Of a DNA stretch of 64,000 bases, positions 8,381 through 17,296 are shown piece after piece. The stretch comes from Patescibacteria group bacterium UBA6220 (GTDB lineage Bacteria > Patescibacteriota > Minisyncoccia > Minisyncoccales > Minisyncoccaceae), in contig DISC01000001.1 of NCBI GenBank assembly GCA_002421745.1, positions 61,387-125,386 on the forward strand, in the 5' to 3' direction. The position numbers and the translations under genes are program-made. Below the pieces are notes generated by a model. It ran no database searches and was not told where the DNA came from. It saw only the letters and a list, made by a program, of their open reading frames with translations. Position 1 is the stretch's first letter, and the number at the start of each line of letters is the position of its first letter.

Positions 8381-9469
8381 ATGTCAATTTATACTTTTAA
8401 TGTAGTTAAAATTTTAATTTTGGCATTTAGCGCATCTATTATTTCAATGATAGTTGCTAATTATTTGATAAAATATCTTTATCAGATACAATTTTGGAAA
8501 AAAAAAGCCAGAGAAAAAACAATTGACGGGCAAAATGCTGAAATTTTTTTAGCTCTTCATTCTGAAAAAGAAACAACTGTGCCAAGGGGTGGCGGTATTG
8601 TTATTTGGGCAACTATGCTTATTTTGTCATTGATTTGTCTTATTTTATCTAATTTTACAAATATTTGGTGGCTTCAAAAATTAAATTTTTTCTCTCGAGA
8701 ACAAACATGGATACCTCTTTTTGTTTTGCTTTCTGCTTCTATTGTTGGATTAGTTGATGATATTTTTGTAGTATATGGAAAAGGAAAATATATCGGAGGG
8801 GGATTAAAATTTAGAATAAGAATGATTTTGGTAACATTGATTGGTTTAATTGGTGGTAGTTGGTTTTATTTTAAATTAGGATGGAGTGCAATTAATCTTC
8901 CTTTATTGTTTAGTTTTCCCGAGGGTATCGTAATTCAATTAGGGCTTTGGTATATTTTACTTTATGTGATTGTTAGTTTAGCCTCTTGGGCTAGTGGAGT
9001 TGTTGATGGTTTGGATGGTTTGGCTGGTGGAACCTTTGGTTCTATTTTTGGAGCTTTTGCTATTATTGCTTTATTTCAAGGTCAAACAGATTTAGCAGCT
9101 TTTTGTGGTATAATTCTTGGAACCTTATTTAGTTTTTTATGGTTTAATATTCCACCAGCCAAATTTTATATGGGGGAAACAGGGATTCTCGGACTGACTA
9201 TGACGATGACAGCTGTGGCTTTTATTACTAATTCTGTGGCAGTTTTACCTCTATTAGGAGGAATTTTAGTAATTGAAACCGGATCTGTTATTATTCAGCT
9301 TATTTCAAAAAAAATCAGACACAAAAAAATATGGTTATCTACACCAATTCATCATCACTTAGAAGCTATTGGCTGGAAAACCTCTCAAATAGTAATGAGA
9401 TTTTGGATTATTGGTTTAGTTTTCGCTATTTTAGCGGTGTCTATTCAGCTTTTAACAATTAGGCAATAA
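8381..9469 (+). CDS. mraY: Phospho-N-acetylmuramoyl-pentapeptide-transferase
   Basis: A 362-residue polytopic membrane enzyme that transfers phospho-MurNAc-pentapeptide to undecaprenyl phosphate, giving lipid I. The acidic loop LVDDIFVVYGK (about residue 125), the loop GVVDGLDGLAGG (about 207) and the cytoplasmic HHH segment STPIHHHLEAIGW (about 323) are all present. The third catalytic motif reads YMGETGIL where most MraY have MGDxGSL, so Asp is replaced by Glu. Length is normal. It sits between the carboxypeptidase and murL with gaps of 2-4 nt, strongly suggesting one transcript. Confidence 0.95.
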   Translation: MSIYTFNVVKILILAFSASIISMIVANYLIKYLYQIQFWKKKAREKTIDGQNAEIFLALHSEKETTVPRGGGIVIWATMLILSLICLILSNFTNIWWLQKLNFFSREQTWIPLFVLLSASIVGLVDDIFVVYGKGKYIGGGLKFRIRMILVTLIGLIGGSWFYFKLGWSAINLPLLFSFPEGIVIQLGLWYILLYVIVSLASWASGVVDGLDGLAGGTFGSIFGAFAIIALFQGQTDLAAFCGIILGTLFSFLWFNIPPAKFYMGETGILGLTMTMTAVAFITNSVAVLPLLGGILVIETGSVIIQLISKKIRHKKIWLSTPIHHHLEAIGWKTSQIVMRFWIIGLVFAILAVSIQLLTIRQ

Positions 9470-9471
9470 TT

Positions 9472-10866
9472 ATGAAAAAAAAGATAAAAAAAACATCAAA
9501 AGATTTACGAAAGCAATTTGAGTGTTTTTGCTATGAAAGTTATAAGTGGTCTTTTTCAGAAAAAGATTTAAAAATATCTTTTAAATTTGTGGCTGGTAAA
9601 AATATTTTTACACCAACTATAAAAATTAAAAATATTCCGTCAAAAGCTAAAAAAATTGAAAAAGAAATTATTGATAATCTTGTTTTTAACTTGGGAATGA
9701 TCGAAATTTTTAGTTATTGGAAAGCTTTTTGTTCTCCAAAAATTATTATCAAATCAGGATATTTAAATACTGAGCAAGTTAATTGGTGGGAAAATATTTT
9801 AATTAAGGGTATGGGGCAATATTTCTTTGAAAATAAAATAAATTTCAAAGTTAAAAATTTTATTCAGATTATTTCAGAAAATAAATCAAGCCAAAAGATA
9901 AAATTGTTTAAACCCAGCAAAAAAGGAATTCTTTTGCCAATTGGCGGAGGTAAAGATTCGGCTGTATCTCTTCAGTTATTAAACAAGTACACAAAAGATA
10001 TTTCGTGCTTTTTACTTAATCCTAGTTTAGCAGCTCAACGTATGGCGGATAGGTCTAATTGTGGAGTGATTGTATGTGAAAGAAAAATAGACCCATTATT
10101 ATTAGAATTAAATAGAGCAGGTTATTTAAATGGCCATACTCCCTTTGTTGCTTATCTTTCTTTTTTGAGCGCACTGGTTTCAGCTATTTTTAATAAAAAA
10201 TATGTAATTCTTAGCAATGAAAAAAGCTCAAATGAAGGAAATATTAAATATTTAGGAGAAGAAATAAATCATCAATACAGTAAAACTTTTGATTTTGAAA
10301 ATAAATTCAGAAGTTACGCAAAAAAATATTTGGGAGAAATTGATTATTTTAGCCTCTTACGTCCTTTATATGAATTGCAAATAGCCAAATTGTTTTCCGA
10401 ATTTAAAAATTATTTTCCGGTTTTTGTTAGCTGTAATGAAGCGGAAAAAACTTATTCGGGAACTAAGAAAAAAACAGGCGTATGGTGTGGTCTTTGTTCA
10501 AAGTGTTTATTTGTTTTTATGATTTTATATCCATTTACTCCAGTTTCAGAACTAAAAAAAATATTTGGCAATGATTTGTTTAATAAAAAGGAGTTACTCT
10601 CTTTAATGCTCGATCTGATTACTGAGGATAAAGAAAAACCTTGGGAGTGTGTGGGCACAAAAAAAGAATCTTTAATCGCTCTTTACTTGGGTTGGAAAAA
10701 AAATCTAATTAAAGATCTTGAACAACCATTACTTTTGCAATATTTTGTTGAAGAGCTGATGCCTAAAAATCATGAATGGGAAAAAGAAACTAAAAAAATT
10801 ATGGAAAATTGGGATGTTAAAAATAATATTCCTAAAATTTTTAATTATCAAAAAAAGATTTTGTAA
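9472..10866 (+). CDS. murL: UDP-MurNAc-L-Ala-L-Glu epimerase (MurL family)
   Basis: A 464-residue cytoplasmic protein with a PP-loop ATP-binding motif LPIGGGKDSAVSL (about residues 157-169). Further signatures I associate with MurL are NGHTPFVAYLSF (about 221), SNEKSSNEGN (about 247), EINHQYSKTFDFE (about 262) and a late CGLCSKC pair (about 341). In Xanthomonas, MurL epimerises the terminal L-Glu of UDP-MurNAc-L-Ala-L-Glu to D-Glu using ATP. Position 2 nt after mraY and upstream of murD fits this role. The family call rests on remembered motif patterns, not a search; another PP-loop enzyme is the main alternative. Confidence 0.75.
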   Translation: MKKKIKKTSKDLRKQFECFCYESYKWSFSEKDLKISFKFVAGKNIFTPTIKIKNIPSKAKKIEKEIIDNLVFNLGMIEIFSYWKAFCSPKIIIKSGYLNTEQVNWWENILIKGMGQYFFENKINFKVKNFIQIISENKSSQKIKLFKPSKKGILLPIGGGKDSAVSLQLLNKYTKDISCFLLNPSLAAQRMADRSNCGVIVCERKIDPLLLELNRAGYLNGHTPFVAYLSFLSALVSAIFNKKYVILSNEKSSNEGNIKYLGEEINHQYSKTFDFENKFRSYAKKYLGEIDYFSLLRPLYELQIAKLFSEFKNYFPVFVSCNEAEKTYSGTKKKTGVWCGLCSKCLFVFMILYPFTPVSELKKIFGNDLFNKKELLSLMLDLITEDKEKPWECVGTKKESLIALYLGWKKNLIKDLEQPLLLQYFVEELMPKNHEWEKETKKIMENWDVKNNIPKIFNYQKKIL

Positions 10867-10883
10867 TTTTAAATTATTTTCAT

Positions 10884-10912
10884 TTGACACATATCTTATC
10901 TGCGTTTATGAT
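10884..10912 (+). promoter_or_regulatory. Strong promoter of the TTGACA class
   Basis: TTGACA at 10884-10889, 17-bp spacer, TATGAT at 10907-10912. A perfect inverted repeat AAGGTAC/GTACCTT lies at about 10917-10934 over the predicted transcript start, and could be an operator or a 5' hairpin. A Shine-Dalgarno AGGAGG follows, 10 nt before the ATG at 10960. Confidence 0.75.
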
Positions 10913-10959
10913 TAAAAAGGTACTTTGGTACCTTTATTCTATTATAGGAGGCAACCTCA

Positions 10960-11403
10960 ATGCCAAACACTGAACATGCAAAAGAAGTTATTCGGTCTTG
11001 CATAGGCACGTGTATTATGACTGGAGAACTTTATTCGATCGCTCATGTAGCCGATCACCTGAACGACAGAAGATATACTCCTATTCAAAGACAAGATCTT
11101 GATTTTTTCTTTGTGAGAGATGCATCCGTTTATATTAGCGGTCTCGTTATAGACGCTTTTATAAGCGAAAAAGACTACAATAAACCAGTAAGCTTCTTAA
11201 AAGAAGTTGCTGATCAGATGTCCTCAAAACAATTCACCAAGAAAACGTTCTCAGATCTTGTCGGCGCTACAATTGCGCATCTCATCTATTGTGATTGCCC
11301 AGAAGAGGCTCGAGAGTTTCTTAAAGAGTTTGTCGAAACAATGCCTGGATGCAAAAAGAAGGCCTGCATTTGTTATCGCGAACTGATAGCTCAAGAAAAT
11401 TAA
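10960..11403 (+). CDS. Unrecognised 147-residue soluble protein, free-standing gene
   Basis: I do not recognise this family. The protein is mainly helical by eye, has no signal peptide or membrane segment, and has several cysteines in its C-terminal third (CDCPEEA, CKKKACICY) without a clear zinc-binding spacing. The gene has its own TTGACA promoter, an AGGAGG Shine-Dalgarno and a terminator at 11410-11440, so it is a single-gene unit inserted between murL and murD. Its codon use is visibly richer in G+C than its neighbours, which may mean transfer or selection for high expression. Confidence 0.75.
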   Translation: MPNTEHAKEVIRSCIGTCIMTGELYSIAHVADHLNDRRYTPIQRQDLDFFFVRDASVYISGLVIDAFISEKDYNKPVSFLKEVADQMSSKQFTKKTFSDLVGATIAHLIYCDCPEEAREFLKEFVETMPGCKKKACICYRELIAQEN

Positions 11404-11409
11404 TCAACG

Positions 11410-11440
11410 AGAGAAGTTTATCTTCTCTTCTTTTTTTTCT
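11410..11440 (+). terminator. Intrinsic terminator
   Basis: Seven-bp stem AGAGAAG/CTTCTCT with a 5-nt loop at 11410-11428, followed by TTC and a run of T. It closes the free-standing gene ending at 11403. Confidence 0.85.
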
Positions 11441-11458
11441 TTTAAATTTATGGTAAAT

Positions 11459-11464
11459 TATAAT
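11459..11464 (+). promoter_or_regulatory. -10 box implying a leaderless murD transcript
   Basis: TATAAT at 11459-11464 ends 7 nt before the murD ATG at 11472, so transcription is expected to begin at or next to the start codon. No Shine-Dalgarno is present. Confidence 0.6.
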
Positions 11465-11471
11465 AACATCA

Positions 11472-12791
11472 ATGAAAATTAATTTTTTAAAAAATAAAAA
11501 AATACTTATTTTGGGTTTTGGTCGAGAAGGGCTCGATTCTTTTAATTTTTTAAGAAAAACTTTTCCTCAAAAGACAATTGCTATTGCTGATCAAAAAGAT
11601 GTATCAGAAATAGATTTAAAAACAGAAAAAATACTCAAACAAGATGGAAATATTGTTTATTTTGGCGGTAAAAATTATTTGAAATCTTTAAAAAATTTCG
11701 ATGTTATTTTAAAATCTCCAGGCATACAATTTGAAAAAATAAAAAAATATCTCAACAAAGAAACTATTCTTACTGATCAAACCGAATTATTTTTTGATAA
11801 TTGCAAAGCTAAGATCATTGGTATTACTGGTACCAAAGGAAAAAGTACTACAGCTGCGTTAATTTATAATTTATTAAAAAAGAATAAAATATCCTCATAT
11901 TTACTTGGAAATATTGAGGTTCCAGCATTATCTTACCTTGCAAAAATAAAAAAAGAAGATGTTGTTGTTTATGAATTGTCTTGTCACCAATTACAGTTTT
12001 TATCCCAAAGTCCGCATATTGCTATTTTTTTAAATATTTATCCAGAACACTTGGATTATTACAAAACTTTTAAAAAATATTGTAATGCCAAGGCAAATAT
12101 TGCATTACATCAGAAGAAAAGTGATTATTTTATTTTTAATTCAAAAATAAAAGAAATAAAAAGCATTGCCAATAAGTCAAAAGCCAAGTTAATTCCTATT
12201 AATTCTGATAAATATACAGAAATATTATTAAAATTTCCTCAATTTAAAGAAATTACTCATCCTGATAATTTAGCTGTTATTTTTGAAATAGGGAAAATAT
12301 TTAATCTTAGTGAAAGTCAAATTGTCAAAAGTATTAAGTCTTTTAAAAAGCTACCTCATCGTTTGGATTTTGTGGGGGAGTTTCAACAAATAAAATTTTA
12401 CGATGATTCTATTGCCACTATCCCAGAGGCTACTATATTTGCACTAGATACATTGGGTGCCAATGTTCAGACATTAATTATTGGTGGTTTTGATCGAGGT
12501 ATTGATTTTTCAAAAATGTCAAAACGTATTGAAAATAGTCAAATTAAAAATTTGATTTTATTTCCAACTTCGGGAGAAAAAATATGGAATGGAATAGAAA
12601 AAGAATCTCAAAAAAAATTAAAACATTTTTTTGTAAACAATATGGAAGAAGCAATAAAAATAGCCTTTCAAAATACAGATCCTAAAAAAATTTGCCTCTT
12701 ATCCTGTGCTTCGGCAAGTTTTGGATTATTTAAAGACTTTAAAGAGCGTGGTGATTTATTTAAAAAATCAATAAAACAATATGGTAGTTAA
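11472..12791 (+). CDS. murD: UDP-N-acetylmuramoylalanine--glutamate ligase
   Basis: A 439-residue Mur ligase. It has an N-terminal Rossmann domain (ILILGFGREGLDS), the central ATP-binding motif GITGTKGKSTTA (about residues 117-128), the ELSCHQLQF segment, and the C-terminal PHRLDFVGEFQQIKFYDDS typical of MurD. It adds glutamate to UDP-MurNAc-L-Ala. Because a MurL-type epimerase is encoded nearby, the enzyme may use L-Glu as Xanthomonas MurD2 does; sequence alone does not settle this. It overlaps ftsW by 11 nt, indicating translational coupling. Confidence 0.92.
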   Translation: MKINFLKNKKILILGFGREGLDSFNFLRKTFPQKTIAIADQKDVSEIDLKTEKILKQDGNIVYFGGKNYLKSLKNFDVILKSPGIQFEKIKKYLNKETILTDQTELFFDNCKAKIIGITGTKGKSTTAALIYNLLKKNKISSYLLGNIEVPALSYLAKIKKEDVVVYELSCHQLQFLSQSPHIAIFLNIYPEHLDYYKTFKKYCNAKANIALHQKKSDYFIFNSKIKEIKSIANKSKAKLIPINSDKYTEILLKFPQFKEITHPDNLAVIFEIGKIFNLSESQIVKSIKSFKKLPHRLDFVGEFQQIKFYDDSIATIPEATIFALDTLGANVQTLIIGGFDRGIDFSKMSKRIENSQIKNLILFPTSGEKIWNGIEKESQKKLKHFFVNNMEEAIKIAFQNTDPKKICLLSCASASFGLFKDFKERGDLFKKSIKQYGS

Positions 12792-13878
12792 GGCAAAGCA
12801 TAAACCAAATACAGCTTTATTAGTAAGTATTTTTTTATTGGTACTTATTGGAGTTTTGGCACTAACCACTTCTTCTATTCCTTTATCTCTAAAAAACAGC
12901 AATAATCCAAATTATTACTTGTTTCATCAAATCCAATTTGGTTTATTGCCAGGATTAATATTAGCTTTTATAGCCTTTAAAATACCCTTAAAATTTTATA
13001 AAAAATACAGCCTTTTTATTTTTCTTACTGCAACTATATTAATGTTCGCTGTTTTTATTCCCGGACTTTCTAGAACCGAAGGCGGAGCCACGCGCTGGCT
13101 TAATTTTGGACCATTTGGGTTTCAACCTTCAGAGTTTTTAAAATTATCCACTATTCTTTATCTAGGTGCTATTTTAAGTAGTAATCGTCCCCAAAATAAA
13201 AAATTATGGGCTTTTCTTTTTGTTTTAGGAATTGCAGCTCTGGCCTTAGTCCTACAGTCAAATTTAAGTACTCTGATAATAATTTCTTTAGTTTCTTGCA
13301 TTATTTTCTTTTGCGCTAACACGCCTTTGTTATATAATCTTGGTATTTGGGCTATGGGAATTATTTCATCCATAGCTCTAGCCGTTTTAGAGCCTTACCG
13401 AATGAAACGTTTAATGGTTTTTTTAAATCCAGAAGCTGATCCTATGGGAATAGGCTATCAACTTAAACAATCCTTAATAGCCATTGGTTCTGGAGGGCTG
13501 ATTGGTTCAGGTTTGGGTTTTAGCGCACAAAAATTTGGTTTTCTACCTGAGGCTACTTCTGATGCGATTTTTGCTATTTATGCTGAAGAAACCGGATTTA
13601 TTGGGTGTTTATTTTTAATAAGCGCTTTTATAATTTTCGCAGTTATGTGTTTTATGATTTTTAGAAAAGAAACTGACAATTTTAATAAATTAATTGCTAT
13701 TGGTATAGGTAGTTGGATTGTTATTCAAGCTTTAATCAATATTAGCGCTATGACAGGCCTTTTACCCCTAAGTGGTACTCCATTGCCTTTTATTACTTAT
13801 GGCAGCTCTCACTTACTGTTTGAGTTGATTGCTTGCGGTATACTTTTAAATGTTTCTGCTCAAATTAAGGAAAATTAA
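12781..13878 (+). CDS. ftsW: Peptidoglycan glycosyltransferase FtsW (SEDS family)
   Basis: A 365-residue protein with about ten membrane segments. The SEDS family polymerises lipid II at the division site together with a class B PBP. Signatures are GGATRWLNFGPFGFQPSEF (about residues 100-118), RLMVFLNPEADPMGIGYQ (about 212) and the terminal TPLPFITYGSSHLL (about 334). FtsW rather than RodA is chosen from its place between murD and murG, the usual dcw order. The first 11 nt overlap murD. Confidence 0.92.
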   Translation: MVVKAKHKPNTALLVSIFLLVLIGVLALTTSSIPLSLKNSNNPNYYLFHQIQFGLLPGLILAFIAFKIPLKFYKKYSLFIFLTATILMFAVFIPGLSRTEGGATRWLNFGPFGFQPSEFLKLSTILYLGAILSSNRPQNKKLWAFLFVLGIAALALVLQSNLSTLIIISLVSCIIFFCANTPLLYNLGIWAMGIISSIALAVLEPYRMKRLMVFLNPEADPMGIGYQLKQSLIAIGSGGLIGSGLGFSAQKFGFLPEATSDAIFAIYAEETGFIGCLFLISAFIIFAVMCFMIFRKETDNFNKLIAIGIGSWIVIQALINISAMTGLLPLSGTPLPFITYGSSHLLFELIACGILLNVSAQIKEN

Positions 13879-13922
13879 GAAAAGCATCAATAAGTTGCCA
13901 AGTTGAGCAAAAAATACTATAG

Positions 13923-13928
13923 TATAAT
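13923..13928 (+). promoter_or_regulatory. -10 box for murG
   Basis: TATAAT at 13923-13928 ends 9 nt before the murG ATG, giving an almost leaderless transcript. The upstream -35 is weak. Confidence 0.5.
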
Positions 13929-13937
13929 CAATAAATT

Positions 13938-15056
13938 ATGAAAATATTGTTTACGGGTGGAGGCACAGGAGGTCATATTTTTCCTGTTATTGCCGTCACC
14001 AGAGAAATAAAAAAAAGACAAACCGAAATGGAATTGTCTTATATGGGCCCAGAAGATGATTTTGCCTCAAGGCTTTTTTTCAAAGAAGGAATTAAAACCT
14101 ACTTTGTGCTTTCTGGAAAAATTAGAAGATATTTCAACTTTTCAGCATTTTTTAAAAATATTATAGATATATTTATCAAAATTCCCTTAGGAACAATTCA
14201 AGCTTTTTTGATTTTATTTTTTACTGCTCCAGATGTTGTTTTTTCTAAAGGAGGTTATGGATCCTTGCCAACTGTTATAGCAGCTTGGGTATTAAGAATT
14301 CCGATTTTTTTACATGAGTCAGACGTAATTCCCGGGCTAACTAATAAAATTGTTGGTAAATTTAGCGATAAAATATTTGTTTCTTTTCCCATAAAATCAA
14401 TGCGTTATTTTCCTGAAAGCAAGATGATTTTTACTGGTAATCCAGTTAGAGAAAGCTTGCTGCAAATTGATCCGAAAAACACTAAAAATGTACTAAATTT
14501 AACCTCAACAAAACCAGTAATTCTTATTTTAGGTGGATCTCAAGGTAGTACACGAATCAACAATCTTATTTCTCAAATTTTACCTTCACTTTTAAAGCAA
14601 TTTGAAATTATTCATCAATCTGGACAAAAAGATTTTGATAGATTAACAAAAGAATTTCAAAGTTTTATTCCGCCAGCAATGCAAAGCAGTTATCACTTAT
14701 ACGCTTTATTAAATGAAAATGAAATAAAGCATGCTCTTAATATTGCTACCTGTATAGTTAGTCGAGCTGGGGCTGGAACTATTTTTGAAATAGCAGCCTT
14801 CAAAAAACCGAGTATTCTTATTCCCTTACCAGAATCTGCTCAAAATCATCAAGTAGAAAACGCTTATGCTTATGGGAACACTGGAGCCTGTATTGTTATC
14901 GAAGAATCCAATCTTACGCCAAACTTTTTCTTTGAAAAAGTTATCGGATTAACAGATTATGGCAATTTGGAGGTTATGCAAAAAGCAGCTGGTAATTTTT
15001 CAAAACTCGGAGCTGCAGACACAATTGCTGATTATCTGATTAACTATTTAAAATAA
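13938..15056 (+). CDS. murG: UDP-GlcNAc--undecaprenyl-PP-MurNAc-pentapeptide transferase
   Basis: A 372-residue peripheral membrane GT-B glycosyltransferase that turns lipid I into lipid II. The N-terminal glycine loop GGGTGGHIFP starts at residue 7. FSKGGYGSLP (about 102), GGSQGSTRINN (about 199) and the UDP-GlcNAc-binding SRAGAGTIFEIAAF (about 275) are intact, as is LIPLPESAQNHQ. Length is normal. It ends 1 nt before gltX, so gltX is probably read on the same transcript. Confidence 0.95.
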   Translation: MKILFTGGGTGGHIFPVIAVTREIKKRQTEMELSYMGPEDDFASRLFFKEGIKTYFVLSGKIRRYFNFSAFFKNIIDIFIKIPLGTIQAFLILFFTAPDVVFSKGGYGSLPTVIAAWVLRIPIFLHESDVIPGLTNKIVGKFSDKIFVSFPIKSMRYFPESKMIFTGNPVRESLLQIDPKNTKNVLNLTSTKPVILILGGSQGSTRINNLISQILPSLLKQFEIIHQSGQKDFDRLTKEFQSFIPPAMQSSYHLYALLNENEIKHALNIATCIVSRAGAGTIFEIAAFKKPSILIPLPESAQNHQVENAYAYGNTGACIVIEESNLTPNFFFEKVIGLTDYGNLEVMQKAAGNFSKLGAADTIADYLINYLK

Positions 15057-15057
15057 T

Positions 15058-16629
15058 ATGAACGCTGAAAAAAAATTAAAACAATCTAATCTGGGGACAG
15101 TAAGAACTCGCTTTGCCCCGTCACCCACAGGCCCAATTCATATTGGCAGTATTAGAACTGCTCTTTTTAATTATTTATTTGCCAAAAAAAATAATGGAAA
15201 ATTTATCTTACGGGTTGAAGATACTGATATGGAAAGATCTAAACCAGAATGGGAACACCAAATGATAAAAATTTTTGAGTGGTTAAAATTAGATTGGGAC
15301 GAAGGACCATTGTCAGGACAGCAAATTTTTGATTTTGATAATTATAAAATTAATTATGTTGGTCCGCATGCTCCCTATAGACAAAGTGAAAGAAAAGAAA
15401 TTTATAAAAAATATTTACAAAAATTATTAGATGAAGATAAGGCTTATTATTGTTTTTGCAACAAAGAAGAAGTTGAAGCTCAAAAACAATATTTAATGTC
15501 TATGGGGCAGCCTCCGGTTTATATGGGAAAATGTCGCGAATTAAGCAAAGACCAAGTTGCAGAATTTTTTGCTCTTGGCAAAAGTGCGGTTATTAGATTT
15601 AAATGTCCTGAAAATCATAAAATAGTTTTTGAAGATATTATTAAGGGTAAGGTTGAGTTTAATTCTGACGTAATGGGGGACTTTGTTATTGCCAAAGACT
15701 TAGAAAATCCACTTTATAATTTTACCGTAGTAGTAGATGACGCAGAAATGGAAATTAACTATGTTATTAGGGGGGATGAACATTTGCCAAATGCTCCAAA
15801 ACAAATATTATTAATTGAGGCATTGGGATTATCAATACCTAATTATGCGCATATGCCGTTAATTCTTGGAGAAAATAAGAAAAAACTTAGCAAGCGTGAT
15901 GGAAAAACATCAGTAGTTGATTATAAAGAAGATGGTTATTTGCCCGAAGCTTTGATTAATTTTATTGCTTTCTTAGGTTGGAATCCTGGAACAGAAAAAG
16001 AGATATATACTATTGATGAGCTGATTAATGATTTTTCTTTAGAAAAAATTCAAAAATCTGGAGCTATTTTTAATATTGATAAATTAGACTGGATTAATGG
16101 TTTTTATATTAGAAAAAAACCTTTAAATGAGTTAACAGAACAATTAATTCCTTATTTTAAAAAAGCTGAATTTATTGAAGAAAATGGGGCAGAAATTTAT
16201 ATAATCAAAGAAACCCAAGAAGAAATATCCTTTAATACTTTGACAAAAATTGTTTTATTGTATCAAGAAAGATTAAAAAAATTATCTGATATAATAGAAT
16301 TAACAGATTTATTTTTTAAAAAAGAATTGGATTATGATCCAGAACTTTTAAATTGGAAACAAATGCCCAAACAAGAGCTTATTAATTCTCTTAAAAAATC
16401 ACATGAAATAATGGAGAGTATTAGTGAAATAGATTTTAATAAATCAAACTTAGAAAAAGTTATTTTACCAGAAGCAGAAAAAATGCCTAATCGAGGAAAT
16501 CTTTTGTGGCCGCTTCGGGTAGCCTTAACTGGCAAAAAAAATTCTGCCGGACCAATGGACATAGCCGAAGTTTTAGGAAAAAAAGAATCTCAAAAAAGAA
16601 TCGAAAAAGCTATTAAATTAATTTCTTAA
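15058..16629 (+). CDS. gltX: Glutamyl-tRNA synthetase (probably non-discriminating)
   Basis: A 523-residue class I aminoacyl-tRNA synthetase. The HIGH motif appears as PTGPIHIGSIRTALF (about residues 23-37) and KMSKS as KLSKRDG (about 278-284). A GatCAB amidotransferase is encoded in the window (gatC and gatA just downstream, gatB at 28.2 kb), so this enzyme probably also charges tRNA-Gln with Glu for later amidation. No glutaminyl-tRNA synthetase is visible in the window. The cysteine-containing segment CFCNKEEVEAQ matches the partial zinc-binding region of bacterial GltX. Confidence 0.95.
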   Translation: MNAEKKLKQSNLGTVRTRFAPSPTGPIHIGSIRTALFNYLFAKKNNGKFILRVEDTDMERSKPEWEHQMIKIFEWLKLDWDEGPLSGQQIFDFDNYKINYVGPHAPYRQSERKEIYKKYLQKLLDEDKAYYCFCNKEEVEAQKQYLMSMGQPPVYMGKCRELSKDQVAEFFALGKSAVIRFKCPENHKIVFEDIIKGKVEFNSDVMGDFVIAKDLENPLYNFTVVVDDAEMEINYVIRGDEHLPNAPKQILLIEALGLSIPNYAHMPLILGENKKKLSKRDGKTSVVDYKEDGYLPEALINFIAFLGWNPGTEKEIYTIDELINDFSLEKIQKSGAIFNIDKLDWINGFYIRKKPLNELTEQLIPYFKKAEFIEENGAEIYIIKETQEEISFNTLTKIVLLYQERLKKLSDIIELTDLFFKKELDYDPELLNWKQMPKQELINSLKKSHEIMESISEIDFNKSNLEKVILPEAEKMPNRGNLLWPLRVALTGKKNSAGPMDIAEVLGKKESQKRIEKAIKLIS

Positions 16630-16634
16630 AAATT

Positions 16635-16994
16635 ATGATTTTTAAAAAATATTTTATTATTTTTTGCTTATTATTAGTCGCTCCTGTTTGTCAAATTTTT
16701 GCAGAAACAGATACGTCGAATAATCAGCCCGAAAGTCAGCTGACTGATATCCAAAATAAAATACAAAATGATGCACCCAAAGAAATAAATAATTTTTGGA
16801 AAAACACAGGAGCTCCTTTTTGTGAAAATATTTATAATATTATTGATTCGTGGTTGGCAAAAAATATGCCAGCTGCTCGAAATGAATTTATAACAGAAAT
16901 ACAATCAATGCCATCAGAGTTGTGGGCCTGCATACAGGAGGCTTGGCAATGGCTAATCGGCTCTAGGGATAGTTTGCCCAATCCAAACAATTAA
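16635..16994 (+). CDS. Small exported protein of unknown function
   Basis: A 119-residue protein starting with a lysine pair and a hydrophobic stretch, then VCQIFAET, a good signal-peptidase I site near residue 24. The mature part is rich in Gln, Asn and Trp, with a possible amphipathic helix. No family is recognised. It lies 5 nt after gltX and 14 nt before gatC and is probably co-transcribed, but nothing ties it to translation. Confidence 0.7.
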   Translation: MIFKKYFIIFCLLLVAPVCQIFAETDTSNNQPESQLTDIQNKIQNDAPKEINNFWKNTGAPFCENIYNIIDSWLAKNMPAARNEFITEIQSMPSELWACIQEAWQWLIGSRDSLPNPNN

Positions 16995-17008
16995 TATATT
17001 ATTAATCT

Positions 17009-17296
17009 ATGATATCTGAAGAAGAAGTAAAAAAAATCGCCAAGCTTTCTTATTTAACAATAAACGATGAAGAGCTTAAAAAATTCCAAAATGACTTTTC
17101 GGCTATTTTGGATTACGTTAATAAATTAAAAGAATTGAATGTAGAAAATATAGAAGAAACCGCCAATCTTTCTCATTCAAAAAATATCTTTCGGGAAGAT
17201 AAAGAAATATTATTTAATAGCGAAGAATTAATAAAATTAATGCCACATTCAAAAAATAACTATTTGGAGGTTAAGAAAATTTTAAACAATGATTGA
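17009..17296 (+). CDS. gatC: Asp-tRNA(Asn)/Glu-tRNA(Gln) amidotransferase subunit C
   Basis: A 95-residue subunit that wraps around GatA in the GatCAB complex. The start MISEEEVKKIAKLSYLTI and FSAILDYVNKLKELNVENIE are typical of GatC. It overlaps gatA by 8 nt, a common arrangement that keeps the subunits balanced. The complex converts misacylated Glu-tRNA(Gln), and in some organisms Asp-tRNA(Asn), to the correct aminoacyl-tRNA. Confidence 0.93.
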   Translation: MISEEEVKKIAKLSYLTINDEELKKFQNDFSAILDYVNKLKELNVENIEETANLSHSKNIFREDKEILFNSEELIKLMPHSKNNYLEVKKILNND

